A DNA stretch of 19,587 nt, taken from NCBI GenBank assembly GCA_001598975.1, contig BBXU01001494.1, positions 1-19,587 of the forward strand, written 5' to 3'. A program made the position numbers and the translations under genes. Below the pieces are notes generated by a model that saw only the letters and a list, made by a program, of their open reading frames with translations, did no database searches and was not told the DNA's origin. The DNA is from Parachlorella kessleri (taxonomy: Eukaryota; Chlorophyta; Trebouxiophyceae; Chlorellales; Chlorellaceae). This document shows, in pieces, positions 1-11,900 of this stretch; position 1 is the first letter of the stretch, and each line of letters opens with the position of its first letter.

Positions 1-48
1 CTCCCTCCTGTCTGCATCAGACATGTCCCAGAATCGTCTGGCAAGCCC

Positions 49-2424
49 TCAGTCCTGCTGGTCTTGCCTGCGCTGCCTGAGCTGTTGATGATTGCCATCC
101 TTGCTGCCAGCAGCTTGGCCCTTTTCTACATCCCCGCCCTTGCATGAGCTTGAAGTGTCACTTGCTTGCTCGCTCCCTGGCTCTGTTCCTGCTGCTGTTG
201 CTCCTGCTGCTGCTGTGGCCGCATCCTTCCCCTCTGCGCATGACTTCGAGCCTTGGCCCACAAGCTCGCACACACTGCTGCCACACAGCTCCTCGCCTTC
301 CCCTGTCCCCCTACCTTCCTCAGCCCCAGACGCTGCTGCTGTCGCTGTGCCTTGCCCGGCTAGAATATGCGCATCCTGTGCTGCCTCCCACCGCTTGACC
401 ACTCGCGTGAAGAGCGGTACCAGAGCGCTGCCTATGAAGACTTGGAAGATCTGTCCTACCAGAGCAGGGATGGCCATCAAACCCTGCTGCACCACGTCGT
501 TGGTGATATAGGAAATGACTGTGACTGCCACGGGACTGCTCTTCTGGCTGGCCATCAGCCCCGCTGCCACCGCCTCTGGGGCAGGCATGCGCAGAATGAA
601 CCTGCAGGACACGGGAGTCTAGTTGGACCTGCCACTGGAAACTAGCAACCGTATGTATGGCGACCAAGGTGCCATCATGCACAAACCATGCAGCCAAATC
701 CTCACGGGCACCATCTGCTTGTCAAGCTTCCCAGCTGAGCGAAGCAGCAGCCCCTGAGCCACCCCTGCCAGCCACATGCAGTTTGGAAGCATACGAGATA
801 CAGAGCCAAGCAGCTCACCAGACGATGGTGAAGTTGAAGACTAGGTAAATCAGGTGCTGCGCCACACCCAGCAGGATGACATAAAGAATGTCGACAAACT
901 TCTGGTCTAACAAGACGTCTCGAGCTCCCGAGAGCACCAGCCACACTGCAAGCAGTAGCACCCCGCCTTGTTTTAAGTCGGGTGGCAGGGCTGCGCACTT
1001 AACAACTTTATTCATTCCATGCATGGTATGAACTGGGTGCTCGTTGGCTTTGGTTTGCCGCAGCACCACTGGAGAGTCTGTGCCATAGCAGTGCTAGCCA
1101 GCTCCTTGCCAGTTTCCGCACGGCCAAACTATGACACTCGCACCCACACTTGTCTGCCATAGCGTCTGCGCACCCATCGACGGACCTACCTATGAATGCC
1201 AGGTTGCAGGTACTAAAGATGCCCAACGCTGTTCTTCTCCTTACGGCAAACTGCCGTACGGGCTTGACTAAGTCTCTCAAGGCCTGCATTGCCACGACTG
1301 CAGATCCACGTCACCGCACATACACCACCCTCCCCACCGGACACAGCAGTCCAAGGCATACAGGGTCAGTCGCGCAACAATTCAGAGCACTGGGTCCGCA
1401 GGCGCAGCCTCTAGTATAGAGGGCTCGAGGCTGGTCAAAAGGGCTCCTACCCCAGCGTACCTTGCCAATGACTGCTGGCACCAGGACAGTTATGAGGAGC
1501 TTGACAAACATTGTAGTAATGTCCACATGGAGGTTCAAGCCGCTGCTGTCGCTGAACATGGCCTTGAGCCAGAAGGGCATGATGAAGATGGCCACAACAT
1601 TGGTGACCACAGTGAGGAAGAGAGCCAAGGCCTCATTGCCCTTGCAGGACCTCACGAGTGAGATGCCTACTCCCAGAGTTGTGGGTACTACGCAGAAGAG
1701 GGTCAGGCCTGCATTGGCACAGACAACTACCCCTTGCTATAGCAGACTTCGGTGTGCGCCACAGCTCCCAACAAAATCTAGCGGCGCTACTAGTAGGTAC
1801 ATCACTGTCGGGTGGAGAGCACAAGCAGTCTCCAAGCACTCGCACCTGCAGTGAAGCCGGAAGGCGTAAGAGGCAGCTCTCTGTACCCAAAGCCCAACAG
1901 AGGGGTTAGCCCCATGATGGAAATCAGTCCATACAGCACCCCCAGCCGCTGTCGGAGGGCTTTGACAAGGTCATCTGTTTTCAATACCAAGCCGGTGATG
2001 AAGAAAACTGCAGCAAGGAACTCCGGTAGGTAAGGCCTCTACTGCTGTAAAAGCCGTTCCAGAGGGATGGAAGAAGGAACATAGAGGGCACGAACCTATA
2101 ATGATGTTTATTGACTGAATGAGCCGCACGTTTCCTGCTATCTGCACAGTGGCAGGGGGGTTCATATCTGAGAGGGCGCCGCATAGTAACTTGTGGTTGC
2201 CCGTCCAGCAGTTACGCAGTGCATGTCATAGTCACAACTCGCAGCCGCCTGGCCATATAGCCTTGGACGTCCAGTCCCACCTTGACGCTCCCTACAGCTC
2301 TTCCAGGAGCTGGGTAGGCCAAGGCCAACGTGATGGCAAACAGATAAGATACAAGCAAGAACTGGGTGACAACGAAGTCCTGCAGTCGAGCCCACAACCG
2401 AGACCAGGCTATTCGCCGTGTCAT
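49..2424 (-). CDS. SLC10A7/BASS4-like sodium/metabolite cotransporter, seven exons
   Basis: This is a polytopic membrane carrier of the bile acid:Na+ symporter superfamily; the substrate cannot be read from sequence. Exons in transcript order are 2424-2281, 2141-2096, 2007-1846, 1708-1461, 1283-1190, 990-819 and 601-49. All introns are GT-AG, phases agree, and the product is 472 residues. Family hallmarks are INIIIVFFITGLVLKTDD (about residues 59-76), GLTLFCVVPTTLGVGISLV (118-136), GNEALALFLTVVTNV after it, and SQKSSPVAV (307-315) in the penultimate helix region. These resemble SLC10A7 and plant BASS4 from memory. A Gly/Ala/Ser/Glu-rich tail of ~105 residues follows the last helix and is longer than I expect for the family. 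The ATG at 2424 was chosen because the exon stays open upstream but has no earlier in-frame ATG. It gives no transit peptide, so an upstream exon may be missing. The family call is firm; the N-terminus and exon 1-2 borders are less certain. Confidence 0.85.
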
Positions 2425-2577
2425 GACGCCAGGCTGGGCCGTGGCAAGCCGCCAAGGGTCCACAGTTGAGCAGTTGATGTCCGCGCATGTTTCGTCTCTG
2501 CGCGCTACTTCTGCGGCAACTGCTGGCACTTCCTCAGTTCTGGCAAAACTCAGCCCTGGGCGCAACACCCCATGATT

Positions 2578-2586
2578 CCTTTATAC
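2578..2586 (-). promoter_or_regulatory. TATA-like box for the carrier gene
   Basis: Read on the minus strand this is GTATAAAGG, a good TATA-box match. A start site ~30 bp downstream would lie near 2550, leaving ~125 nt of leader before the chosen ATG at 2424. An ATG at 2488 in another frame would lie in this leader and open an overlapping upstream ORF. Confidence 0.4.
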
Positions 2587-2800
2587 GACTGAAGATGGAT
2601 GAAACCCCCCTGCTGCGCTCTACCCGAGCAGCGCTAGTGCAAATTGACAGTATTCCGCCTTGGATGAAGAGCAATGTATTATAGGAGCGGTGAAAAGTGC
2701 CAGTGAGGGTTGCTGGAAGCCGAGAAGCAGCATGGAGGTCAGTTCAACTGATCAAAGCCATCTACTGCACAAGAACATTGCAAGCATCGCCACTTGGCTC

Positions 2801-2812
2801 GTATACTATAAG
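2801..2812 (+). promoter_or_regulatory. TATA-like element for the MSH7-like gene
   Basis: The AT-rich run GTATACTATAAG stands out in GC-rich surroundings about 120 bp before the ATG at 2931. This spacing suits a core promoter with a leader of ~90 nt. It is only a motif-level suggestion. Confidence 0.3.
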
Positions 2813-2930
2813 TTCATCCCCGCTGTGAAACTGCAGGTTTCTCAAGCAGCTCCAGGCGGCCTTACACAGGCATGTGTACTTCCAAGCTGTGCTACAGGCA
2901 ACTGAGAACATAGTCTTTTCACTCCTTTGT

Positions 2931-5900
2931 ATGACTAGCCCTGCAAGCATTGCATATGGACACAGCACAAGCACGCAGACTAACCAGCTGCAGGAGCAAC
3001 GAGAGCAAGCTGAGCGCAACAGGCTGGCAGCACTGGCGAGGCGGCGCCAAAGCTTGGCACAGAGCAGCACACCTGGGCCGCTACCTTCAGCAGGGACCTG
3101 CCAGCCCTCCCAGCCACATCACTTATGCCAACCCACACAGTCCGCAGGTAACGGCTGCATTGTCGCAGAACGAATTCTGGTGTGTCTGTGGCGGCAGGGC
3201 TCTGCAGCTCCTTGCTGTGTTATTCAGCCGCTCGTTCACTATGCCAAACATACAGGTTGCACATGCCAGTGGCGGTTATAATGAGTACCTTTAGTCCGCA
3301 GGCCGCCAGTCACAAGCCACACCAGCAGTCAGCTCGCTCCGGAATATGTTCATTCGCCCCAGCCAAACTCCTCAGTCAAGCTCAGTCAGCTCGCATCCTC
3401 GAGGCAGTGGCGTGGAACATGCGCAAGGCATAGGCCAGCAATGCGATGTGGGCGATGGCATTGAGGCGCCACGCCAGCTAACCACCCACATGCGCAACTG
3501 GCAGCCCCAGCAGCCGCAGCTGCATCATGCACAGCAGCAGGGTCAGCCTGCATGGACTACCATCTTGAGAAATCAGGGAGCTGGTGCCATGCCCCAGATG
3601 CCAGGGCTGCAGCAGCAGTCCCAACAGCAGCAGCACAGCCAATCTGCTGGACCTGCAGCCGGCTCTGCAAGGGGCTTCCGCTTTACAGAGCCGTTGGGAC
3701 TGAGCCGGCCACAGCTGATGACACAGCAGCAGCATCAGGAACAACAACTGGGACAGGACGCTATGGCTGGCAGCTTCCGCCCCAGGCAGCCACTGCATCC
3801 GACCCAGCAGACAACTGGGTTCTGGAGTGATGCGCGCACACAGCCTAACGCCTTCGCGGTGTCAAAGGTGTATAGCAGCAACTGGGCCCAGCCTGCTGGT
3901 GGAGCTCTTCCTGCTGGCTGCCATCCCCCTGCGGGCCAGGGTCCTGGCTTCGGCTTGCAAACGCAGTTGCAGCACCCAGGGCAGCGGCTTCCCAACCCGC
4001 CACCCCTGCCGCCCCGCCCCCAGCAGCAACAGCAACAGCAGCAAGCACAGCAAGGTCGCTACGGCAGCGGCACAACCTTCACATTCACCAGCAGCAAGGG
4101 GCAAGGTGGGGCTGCCAAGGCGCCTGAGAAGCAGTTGACCCAGGCAACACTTGGTGCGACCTTGTCCAAATGGCGGAAGTCTAAGGAGGCTGCCCAGGTG
4201 CGATTGAAGTTTTCTCCTTTAATCTTGGTGAGGGTTGGCAAGCGGGGTTGCAAGGGGGGTTCAGACACCTGGGTGCCTGGATAGACATGGTGTACTGTCA
4301 GCTTCATTCCACTGCCTTCCTCAGGGATGATCATCAGATGAAGAGTTGTGGCTGCATTTGCTTCAAATATTGGCTTGTGCCGTCCTTAATCATTCGCTTC
4401 TCAGTTGACAATCACTACTTGCAGGCACAGGAGGCTGCTGGTCCGAATGCAGAAGAGCTCTGCGCCCCATGCCAGCCTCATCCCAGGGAGCAGCAGCAGC
4501 AGCACCAACAACATGATGCCCAGTTGCCTGTCTCAGAAGCCAACACAATGGCTCAGGATGGCATAGAGGACCTCTTTGAGGGATTTCACGAATGGGATGA
4601 CAGCGATTGGGAGACGGTGCAGCCGCCGCCTCAGCAGCAAGCTTCAAATGCGCAAGCACCAGCACAGCCACAGTTATCCAGCACTCATTGCTTCCAGCAG
4701 AAGCACCAGCAGGCTCGAGGCCAGCAGCTGCCGTCTGGCTCCAAGCCACGTTCAGCTTGGGACCCCACTGGGCCGCTTGGGGTGTTTCCCCAGCCAGCCG
4801 TGCAGTCAGCCTCCTGGTCTGCGCCAGAAGAGCCGGCAGGGTGGCCCCAACCGCCGCAGCAGGGCAGCAGGCCAGGTGCTGGGGCTCTAGCAAGAGCGCC
4901 TCCACCCCACCCTCAGAGCAAGTGGGCGACTTTTAGCACTGCCTCCCTACCAGCAGCAAGTGGCCCAGGCGGCAGCATGGCAGATGCCACACCTTCGGCT
5001 GCGGCTGGCCGGCCCGTCATGCAAACCCAGGCTGCCACTAGCCCTCTTGACTTCTCCTCATGTGCACCTGCCTTCGGCGCGGTCCCAGCCACCAGTACCA
5101 GTTCCCTTAGAGCAAGCAGTGCCAAGGCGGCTCTAACGCCCCCGGCAGGGTTGTCCCCGACAGAGACACAGGCTGCTGGTATGAGCTGGTTGGGTGGCAG
5201 CCGCGTAGGCCCCACTCCAACCGCTGCAGCCGTTGGAGGTGGTGGTAGCTGCAACCCTTGCCTGTCCGCGGCAGCTGCTGCTATACCCACTCCTGGCTTG
5301 TCGTTGTCGACACTCCGACGACCAGAGGGCCAGGCCAAAGCTCAACTGAAAGCCAAGGCTCGACGTATTCTGGGGCGTAGCGCGGCAGGCAAGTTCTATG
5401 CCTGGCTGCCTGGGTATTGTATAACTGCAGCCAGGGCTAGTTATGCTTGAACATGCTCGCTCCAATCCACACCTGAGGGGCAGAGCGGGAGCCAGCACTA
5501 CCTTCAGTCCATTAATGCCCCAGCCATTTCTGTCTGGGAAGTGCTACTAGCCTTGCCTCCAGTGCCGGTTGTCATACCCTGGAAACAGTCCCACCGCTGA
5601 TATGCAGAGGAGGAGGCAGAGGACCGGGAGAGGTGGGGCTGGCTGAAGGAGCGGAAGGATGCTCAGGGCAGGAGTCCCGGTGACCCAGACTTCGACCACA
5701 CTTCCATCCTTATCCCGCCCTCACAGCAGCCACGGTAGGTTTCGCCAAAACACTGCTGCTGCCTTGCAACAGGGCTGCATCCTGCGCAGAGGGGGACATG
5801 CCCAGCCACATATATCCTTAAGAGTCACCCATTCTGCAGCTTCCCAAGCCCTCTATCCTTCAGCTTGGCAAACCCTCCTCTTGTTGTCTACACATGCTCA

Positions 5901-8900
5901 GTGCAAAATGCAGAAGAGCACGCTCGATATGGAAGTTCCCTCCCCGCAGGCGCCCCTTTGACCGGCAGTACTGGTCCATCAAGAAGGGGCACATGGACCT
6001 GGTGCTCTTTGTGCGCGTGGGCAGCTTCTACGAGCTGTACGACCAAGACGCAGATGTGAGCATGTCAGGGGGGAGGTGGCCATGAAGTCTCGCTTGTAAA
6101 TTTAAAGGGTTGTGATGCTTGCCACTCCAAGCGTGCACACTGGTTGCCATTCCATCCCAGGTAACGAGCTGCCTGAGGGCTGCAGGCCTACTTGCTGCCT
6201 GCATACCGGCTCGCAATACCGTGTACTGCTTTGAGTATTGATACACCCTGCTTTGTTCTAGCTACCTGCCGAACCCTCAGATAGGTACACACATGTCCCG
6301 GTGGAGCCACACCCTGCAGGTTGGCATGCGGGTGGGCCTGAACCCCATGGCGGGCCAGCAGCCGGCCAACATGTGGAAGGTGGGGACCAGCGAGAAGAGC
6401 TTTGCAGAGTGGGCGGCCAAAGTCCTGGCGCTGGGGTACAACGTGGGCAGGTGGGTGCGGCCTGCTGAGCAACCATTGTTTCGAGGCATGCACCCGTCAG
6501 CCCCTGCAGGTGGTCAGCAGGGGTTCCATATGCTGGATTGCTGAAGCGGGGTGCCTGCCATGGCGTTTGCTGGCGCCTGCATCCTGGTTGTAGTTACCCG
6601 TTTACATACCAGTCCACCATGCACTGTCTCACAAGGTTTACAGGGTGCCCACGCTTGGTGCACAGGGTGGAGGAGTATCTCGGCAAGAATGCCGACAAGC
6701 TGGTCAACCGGCGGCTGGCCCAGGTGTACACCCCAGGCACCGTGCTGGATGGTCCCATGCTGGTGGGCTATGTTCCTGCTGCATATTTGCAGTGTATCAA
6801 TGCCATGAGACTGTGTTGTAACATGACATTTTTAAGAATCCTGCAGCGATTTGTTGCCCAGCGGAAGAGAAACTGTGGCGTTCTCTGCTTCGACAGCACC
6901 TGTGGCATGGATGATGTTGTGTGCTTTGCTAGAGCCAGCGTAGAAGCACACCAGCTGGCTATAGAGCCCAATCCCTGTGCATGACCTTTCAGGGCAGTTG
7001 CCAGCGTTCCATTTGATGGTCTTTACTTCATTTCACTGAAACACCCCATACTGTGGTGCTTCGATGCAGGAGGGCGTGGGTGGTTCTCAGCCACTCATTG
7101 CCCTGTATGAGGGCTGGAACAGCAGCCTAGGGGCCTGCGTGGTGGACGTCTCACTATCAACCATCAGCCTATCCCAATGGCAGGTAATTTGTCGGCTTCC
7201 ACCCAGAAGTCGGTTAACGCTCGGGTTCCATTCGTGCTAGTCTGCCTGTGTCATGCAGTTCAGGCTCACCAGTATGAGCATGTTTGACGCTTTCCCTGTA
7301 CCAAACAGAAACCTGCTTTGAAGCCGCGCCTCCTTTTACTTCAAGATTTTCCTTCCAGCTTGCTGCTGCTGTAGTCGTCTCTTGCTGCACTGCCCTTCCT
7401 CTGCCATGTCACGTCAAGCTTGCCTGTCTCCCCAGGAGGTGGATGCCAGCCGGAGCATGCTGGCCACGCTCCTGCTGCAAGCCAACCCTGCTGAGGTGGT
7501 TGTCATGCGAGGCGGGCAGCTGTCACCAGACACCCTCAAGCTGCTGAGGCGCCACAAGCCGCTGTCACCGGACGGCATGGACAGGTTTGGCGCCTTTCCG
7601 CCTTTGAGCATTGGAGCATGCGCTGTGGTCACATGTCGAAGGGGAATAAAGGTGATGCAGCAAGCAGGACGGCTAGTGCACTGTGGAGCACTGGAGCCTT
7701 TGGGTCGCAAGGGGCCGAATATCTATACATGTTCCCTTGTACACATGCAGGGTTAAACATCAAGATGCTGCGGTCTCTTCTCGCTGCCTGCAGGATGCTG
7801 ACAGTCTCCCAGCTGCATGACTACACCCTGCTCCATGACCCCAACGACTCAGGCACCGTCCCTGACCTTGTGGCGCACACAGGCAGGCAACTTGCAGTGC
7901 TTCACCAGGGCAGGCATCTCCTAGTGTAAAATAATATAGCGGGGCTTTGAGTACCCTGGTGGCTGCCGAGGCTGGGTAGTTCAACTTGCTCTCCCTACCC
8001 TCATGGTGGCATCTGTGTGCGGGCTCACCTGGGCTGTCGCTGTGCAGGCGAGATCTTCTTCAACCAAGGCGGCAAGGCTGGGGCCTGGGGACCGTTGCCA
8101 GACTACCTGGCAATCCAAGCCCCCTATGCAGCTGTGGCACTTCAGATGGCTCTCCACCATTTGCAGGTAATTTACTGGGTGGCCAACCTGGTGTGCGCCG
8201 GGGGTCTTCTCTGCCTGGCAGAATTCTTGCACGCCCTCATGCACCCGTGTTCTGGCAGAATCACAGGGTTAGATAGGGTTGCTGCTTGCCTTTATTACTC
8301 AAGCCTGTGGCTGGACATCTTTCAGCACTTGGTGTGCGCCTCACTGTCTGCGAGTCATCTTGGCTTGCTTGATGTACCCCTCTTGGCACTGGTGCAACTA
8401 CAGGCTGCAGGCGTTGTGCAGAAGGTTGTGAAGCACGTGAGCTTCCGCCCCATTGCCGCCTTCACAAGCGATGGGGCGCGGATGTCTGGGCACATGCTGC
8501 TAGACAGCATTGCCATCAAGGTGGGTGGCTGCGTACACCTGTAGGATCGCACTGCCCTGGCCTGTATGTTGACGCACAGTTGTCCAACCGATGAGACCAC
8601 TCTTTGCATGCTTACTCTGCTACCTCACGCAGACCCCAGTAGCCCCTTGCCACTTCCAGTGGACTCGCTAAGGGGCCCCCTCCCCCCCCCCCCACCTCCC
8701 CCACCCCCCCGCCGCCGCCGCCGCGCGCTGTGCAGAGTCTAGTGTAAACACGGCCCCTGTGCAACTCTAAACTGCGCCCCTGTGCGGACTTTGGGGGTTA
8801 CTGAGGACCCTGTGCACACCCAGGAAGGCCCCCCGCTGCGCTGTCAGCGGTGTAGCCAGTTGATATCCTTGCCCACCATCTCTAATGTCTGGCCCCACGC

Positions 8901-11900
8901 AGACACTGGAGCTGGTGGAGGACTCGCTGGGCACCCTGGAGGGCTCCCTGCTGCGCTTCCTGGACCAGGCAGCCACCGCTGCTGGCAGGCGCAGGGTGCG
9001 GGCCTGGCTCTGCAGCCCTCTCTACAGGTATGTAGGCGATCCTGGCCGCGATGTGCGTTCGAAGCAGGGCCTTATGTACCGCTGACTTAAACATGTCGCT
9101 GTTGACTGTTGAAAGGCGGCAGGTAAGAGTTTACCACTGACAAGCAAACGAGCATCCAACTCTTGCATGAGCCAGGGGCGATTTGGCACATGCTTGCCAA
9201 ACAAGGCATACCACACTCATGCAGTGAGCTGCTGAAGTGCATGGGCGCTGAAGGCTTCATACCATGTCTTGGGTCTCCTTCACTGGCCTAATCTCTGGGC
9301 CGGGCTCACCCAGTCTTACCATTGTTGCTCGTCCGTCTGCCACCTTACAGGGTAGGAGACATAGCTGAGCGGCTGGACATGGTTGAGGCTTTTATGCGCT
9401 GTCCAGACAGTACTGGAGGCTTTGGGGCAGCCCTGAGGAGGACGCCCGACTGCGAGCGCCTGCTCCCTAAGGCACGTTGAGCAGGCACTGGCTCTGAAGC
9501 CAAGCAGGAAGCCGTGGCTTTCTCAAGCTCTTCAATGATCCACAGCCGTCTGCCATTGGAAGCTGGAGCCGTGGTGTGTGTTTATGTCGTGCAGTGCTTG
9601 CATGTGAGACGATTGTGGCCAGTCTGTTTGGCCAAGCCGCAGGGTGCCCTTTCAAAGTTACTTGTGTGAGGCTCCCATGTAAGGAATGTCTCGCACTGCC
9701 CCCTGGTACAGGTTGCTGACAAGCTGGCAGCCGTGCTAGAGAGGGCTGCAACTGCTGTGGATGCCGACGAGGGCATGCTCGACCAACAGCAGGTATCACA
9801 TGATGATGCCCTCCCAGGGTCAGCAGGAGGGGCAGCACCGGCACAAACCAGCAGCAAGTGGGTCCCTGGCACATCTGATGGCCAGGGTGACAGCAGGCTG
9901 CAGCTGTTTGAGCAGGCGGCTACCACCACCGACCTACGGCAGGCGAGTGGTTGGGGGCCAACATGTTGATTGCTACTGAACTGCTTGCTTAATTTTCCTA
10001 GCACCTGGTGCTCCTGGTAGCAGCCTGAAGCAGGGCATAGTTCATTAAAGAGGTTGGGCAAGGGAATATCAGCAGCAACTCCATCAGCCAGTAGCTACTG
10101 CACAGCTTTGGCCTGTTCTATGTACTAACCGGGCTTCACATAGTGCATTTTTTGTCGCATGCAGGCTGCCTTCTTGCGTGTGGTCCAGCTGTTTGAAGGC
10201 ATGGGCATGTAAGTTCCAGTGGCTTGCCCTGGCTCCAGCCTCATGCTGCCTTGCTGCCTTGCTGGCTTCTCTGCTTCCTGTCAGCAGCTGCACGGCCCAG
10301 CCCTCGTAGGCAAATCCGGTGCAACTATAGTTGGGCTGGCTCCCTCCCCACCTGTCCTGTGAGCTTGTTGACATTGGCGCTGACATGGCAGGTACCTGCC
10401 CTACATTGCAGGCTCCTGCAAGCCCTCCAAGGCTTGGAGCAGGGGCTGGCTGCTGAGAGGGGCAGCGCAGAGGGCCTGCCTCCCATGGCCAGGGCACTGG
10501 CCAGGGGCAGAGCTGCGGCCACCCACTTGGCTACCCTGCTGACGGTGTTTGATGCAAGGCATTTCAGCGAGCCAGAGGCCGACATTGCCCTGGAGCCGGT
10601 GCGGACGGAGTCTTTTTAGTTGGGGATGGAAGTGGGCTGTTGCCTGAGATGCGCGCGTAAGCTGCACTAGCTGCACCTCCAATGATTGGTGCCCTGTCCG
10701 AATAGGAGCTGCGTCTGACTAGGTGCTTGTGCTCGTGGGGTGGCATCTTGCAGCCAACAAATTCATCTCCGGAGCAAGATGCCCTGCTTGGTGAATCTTG
10801 TGGCTCGGCACAGACACCTATGCTGTCCTAGAACATTCAACCTGTGTCCAGCCTCATAACTGCCCTCAGACTGACCGCTTCTCAGTGTGTGCTTGGCAGG
10901 GTCTCTCCCCAGAATATGATGCTGCCATAGCCAGAGTGGAGGCCCTGCAGCAGGCCCTGGAGGAAGCCGTTGCTGCTCAGCAGCAGCAGCTGGCAGCCTG
11001 TGGCGAGCCGGCCGCTGTGACCAAGAAAGTGCGGCTGGTGCAGCAGGGGGAGGAGATGCTTCTTGAGGTGTGCTGAAAGATCTACTGTATCTCCATGCAC
11101 CCTGATTATTATAGTCAGGCATTCCTGGACAGCAGCCACCTTGTGTGTGGCCTGGGCTCCTGAGACTCTCCTCAATAGATTGCAGGAGCACACCCGGAGC
11201 CATCCCCTTGCATGAGGTTTGCAGGTGCCTGTTGCAGCCGGCAAGCACATGCGGGGGTGTGCCCTGGTCAAGGAGACCAAGACAGTGGGGCGCTACCGGG
11301 TGCCGGCAGTAGCCGATCTGCTGGGCCGACTGGAGCAGGCGCGGGCGGAGGCCAAGGCGGTGGTCCTGGACAGCATGGCCGAGGTGCGTGTGCTGTTTGT
11401 TGAAAGCTATCTCATGCAAACGAATCTGTGCGTAGCTGGTAAGGGAGACCTGCTGAGTTGCCCTCCCAAGTTACCAATAAGATAACTCCGTGTCAGGTAT
11501 CCTCACTTCGATGTGTGGTCAAACACTTCCCTTTTCCCTACCCAGCCAGCACCCACCCAAGAACCCTAGCCAGCACAACTCCGCCGTCTTAAACCCTGTT
11601 GAGCAGGCTGCCAAGCTCTTCCTGGATGAGTACCAGTGCTTCCAGGACTTTGTTGGCTGCATGGCAGCGCTGGACGCCCTCGCCGGCTTTGCCGTTGCCA
11701 CCCATCGAGAGGCTGCGCCTGCAGGGTGCTCCTTCTGCCGCCCAGTCTTCGCTGCAGCTGCCAGCCAGGTGGGGATCAAGCATGCAATGTGTATGCATCC
11801 ATGCATTCATGCAAAACTTGTGAATGCCTGTTGAACATGTCTGTGTGTGGCCGCTGGCCTTGCTGGCCACTCAAGGCGCCCAGCTCGAGTCTGTGAACTG

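Larger units (their letters stand above)
2425..2930. promoter_or_regulatory. Divergent promoter region between the carrier and the MSH7-like gene
   Basis: About 506 bp separate the two divergent start codons. No convincing coding exon was seen here; the ORFs present are short and lack family similarity. The region holds the 5' UTRs of both genes and one TATA-like element facing each way. Shared regulation is an inference from the head-to-head arrangement only. Confidence 0.5.
2931..5450 (+). other. Gln/Pro/Ala-rich N-terminal region with RPA32-binding-like motif (MSH7 extension or separate gene)
   Basis: Exons 2931-3147, 3302-4197 and 4425-5388 encode about 692 mostly disordered residues with many Gln runs. 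Residues 20-39 read [20 protein letters not shown], close in pattern to the N-terminal RPA32-binding helix of SMARCAL1 and its relatives in XPA, UNG2 and TIPIN. An acidic patch (DDSDWE) lies early in exon 3. Fusion to MSH7 is inferred for three reasons. The exon at 5608 needs an upstream phase-1 donor because an in-frame stop lies just before it. The phase-1 GC donor GGCAG|GCAAGT at 5388/5389 fits exactly. No ATG-bearing alternative first exon was seen between. If that donor is not used, the frame continues to a stop ending at 5450 and this would be a separate gene of ~713 residues. Confidence 0.65.

Noticed and set aside
4129..4197. Possible PCNA-interacting box ([11 protein letters not shown]) near the end of exon 2 of the MSH7-like gene
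   Set aside because: The spacing of Gln and Leu fits, but the two aromatic residues of the box are Thr and Leu, and the site is far from the N-terminus where MSH6/MSH7 carry it.
3478..5338. Minus-strand ORFs rich in Leu, Ala and Cys opposite the polyQ exons
   Set aside because: CAG repeats read on the other strand give Leu, Ala or Cys runs; these are shadows.
9777..9800. Alternative GT donor (CAG|GTATCA) that would shorten exon 15 of the MSH7-like gene and avoid one GC-AG intron
   Set aside because: The downstream frame [16 protein letters not shown] continues smoothly into [13 protein letters not shown] and parallels the lever-region pattern of MSH6, so the longer exon is preferred; only transcripts can settle it.
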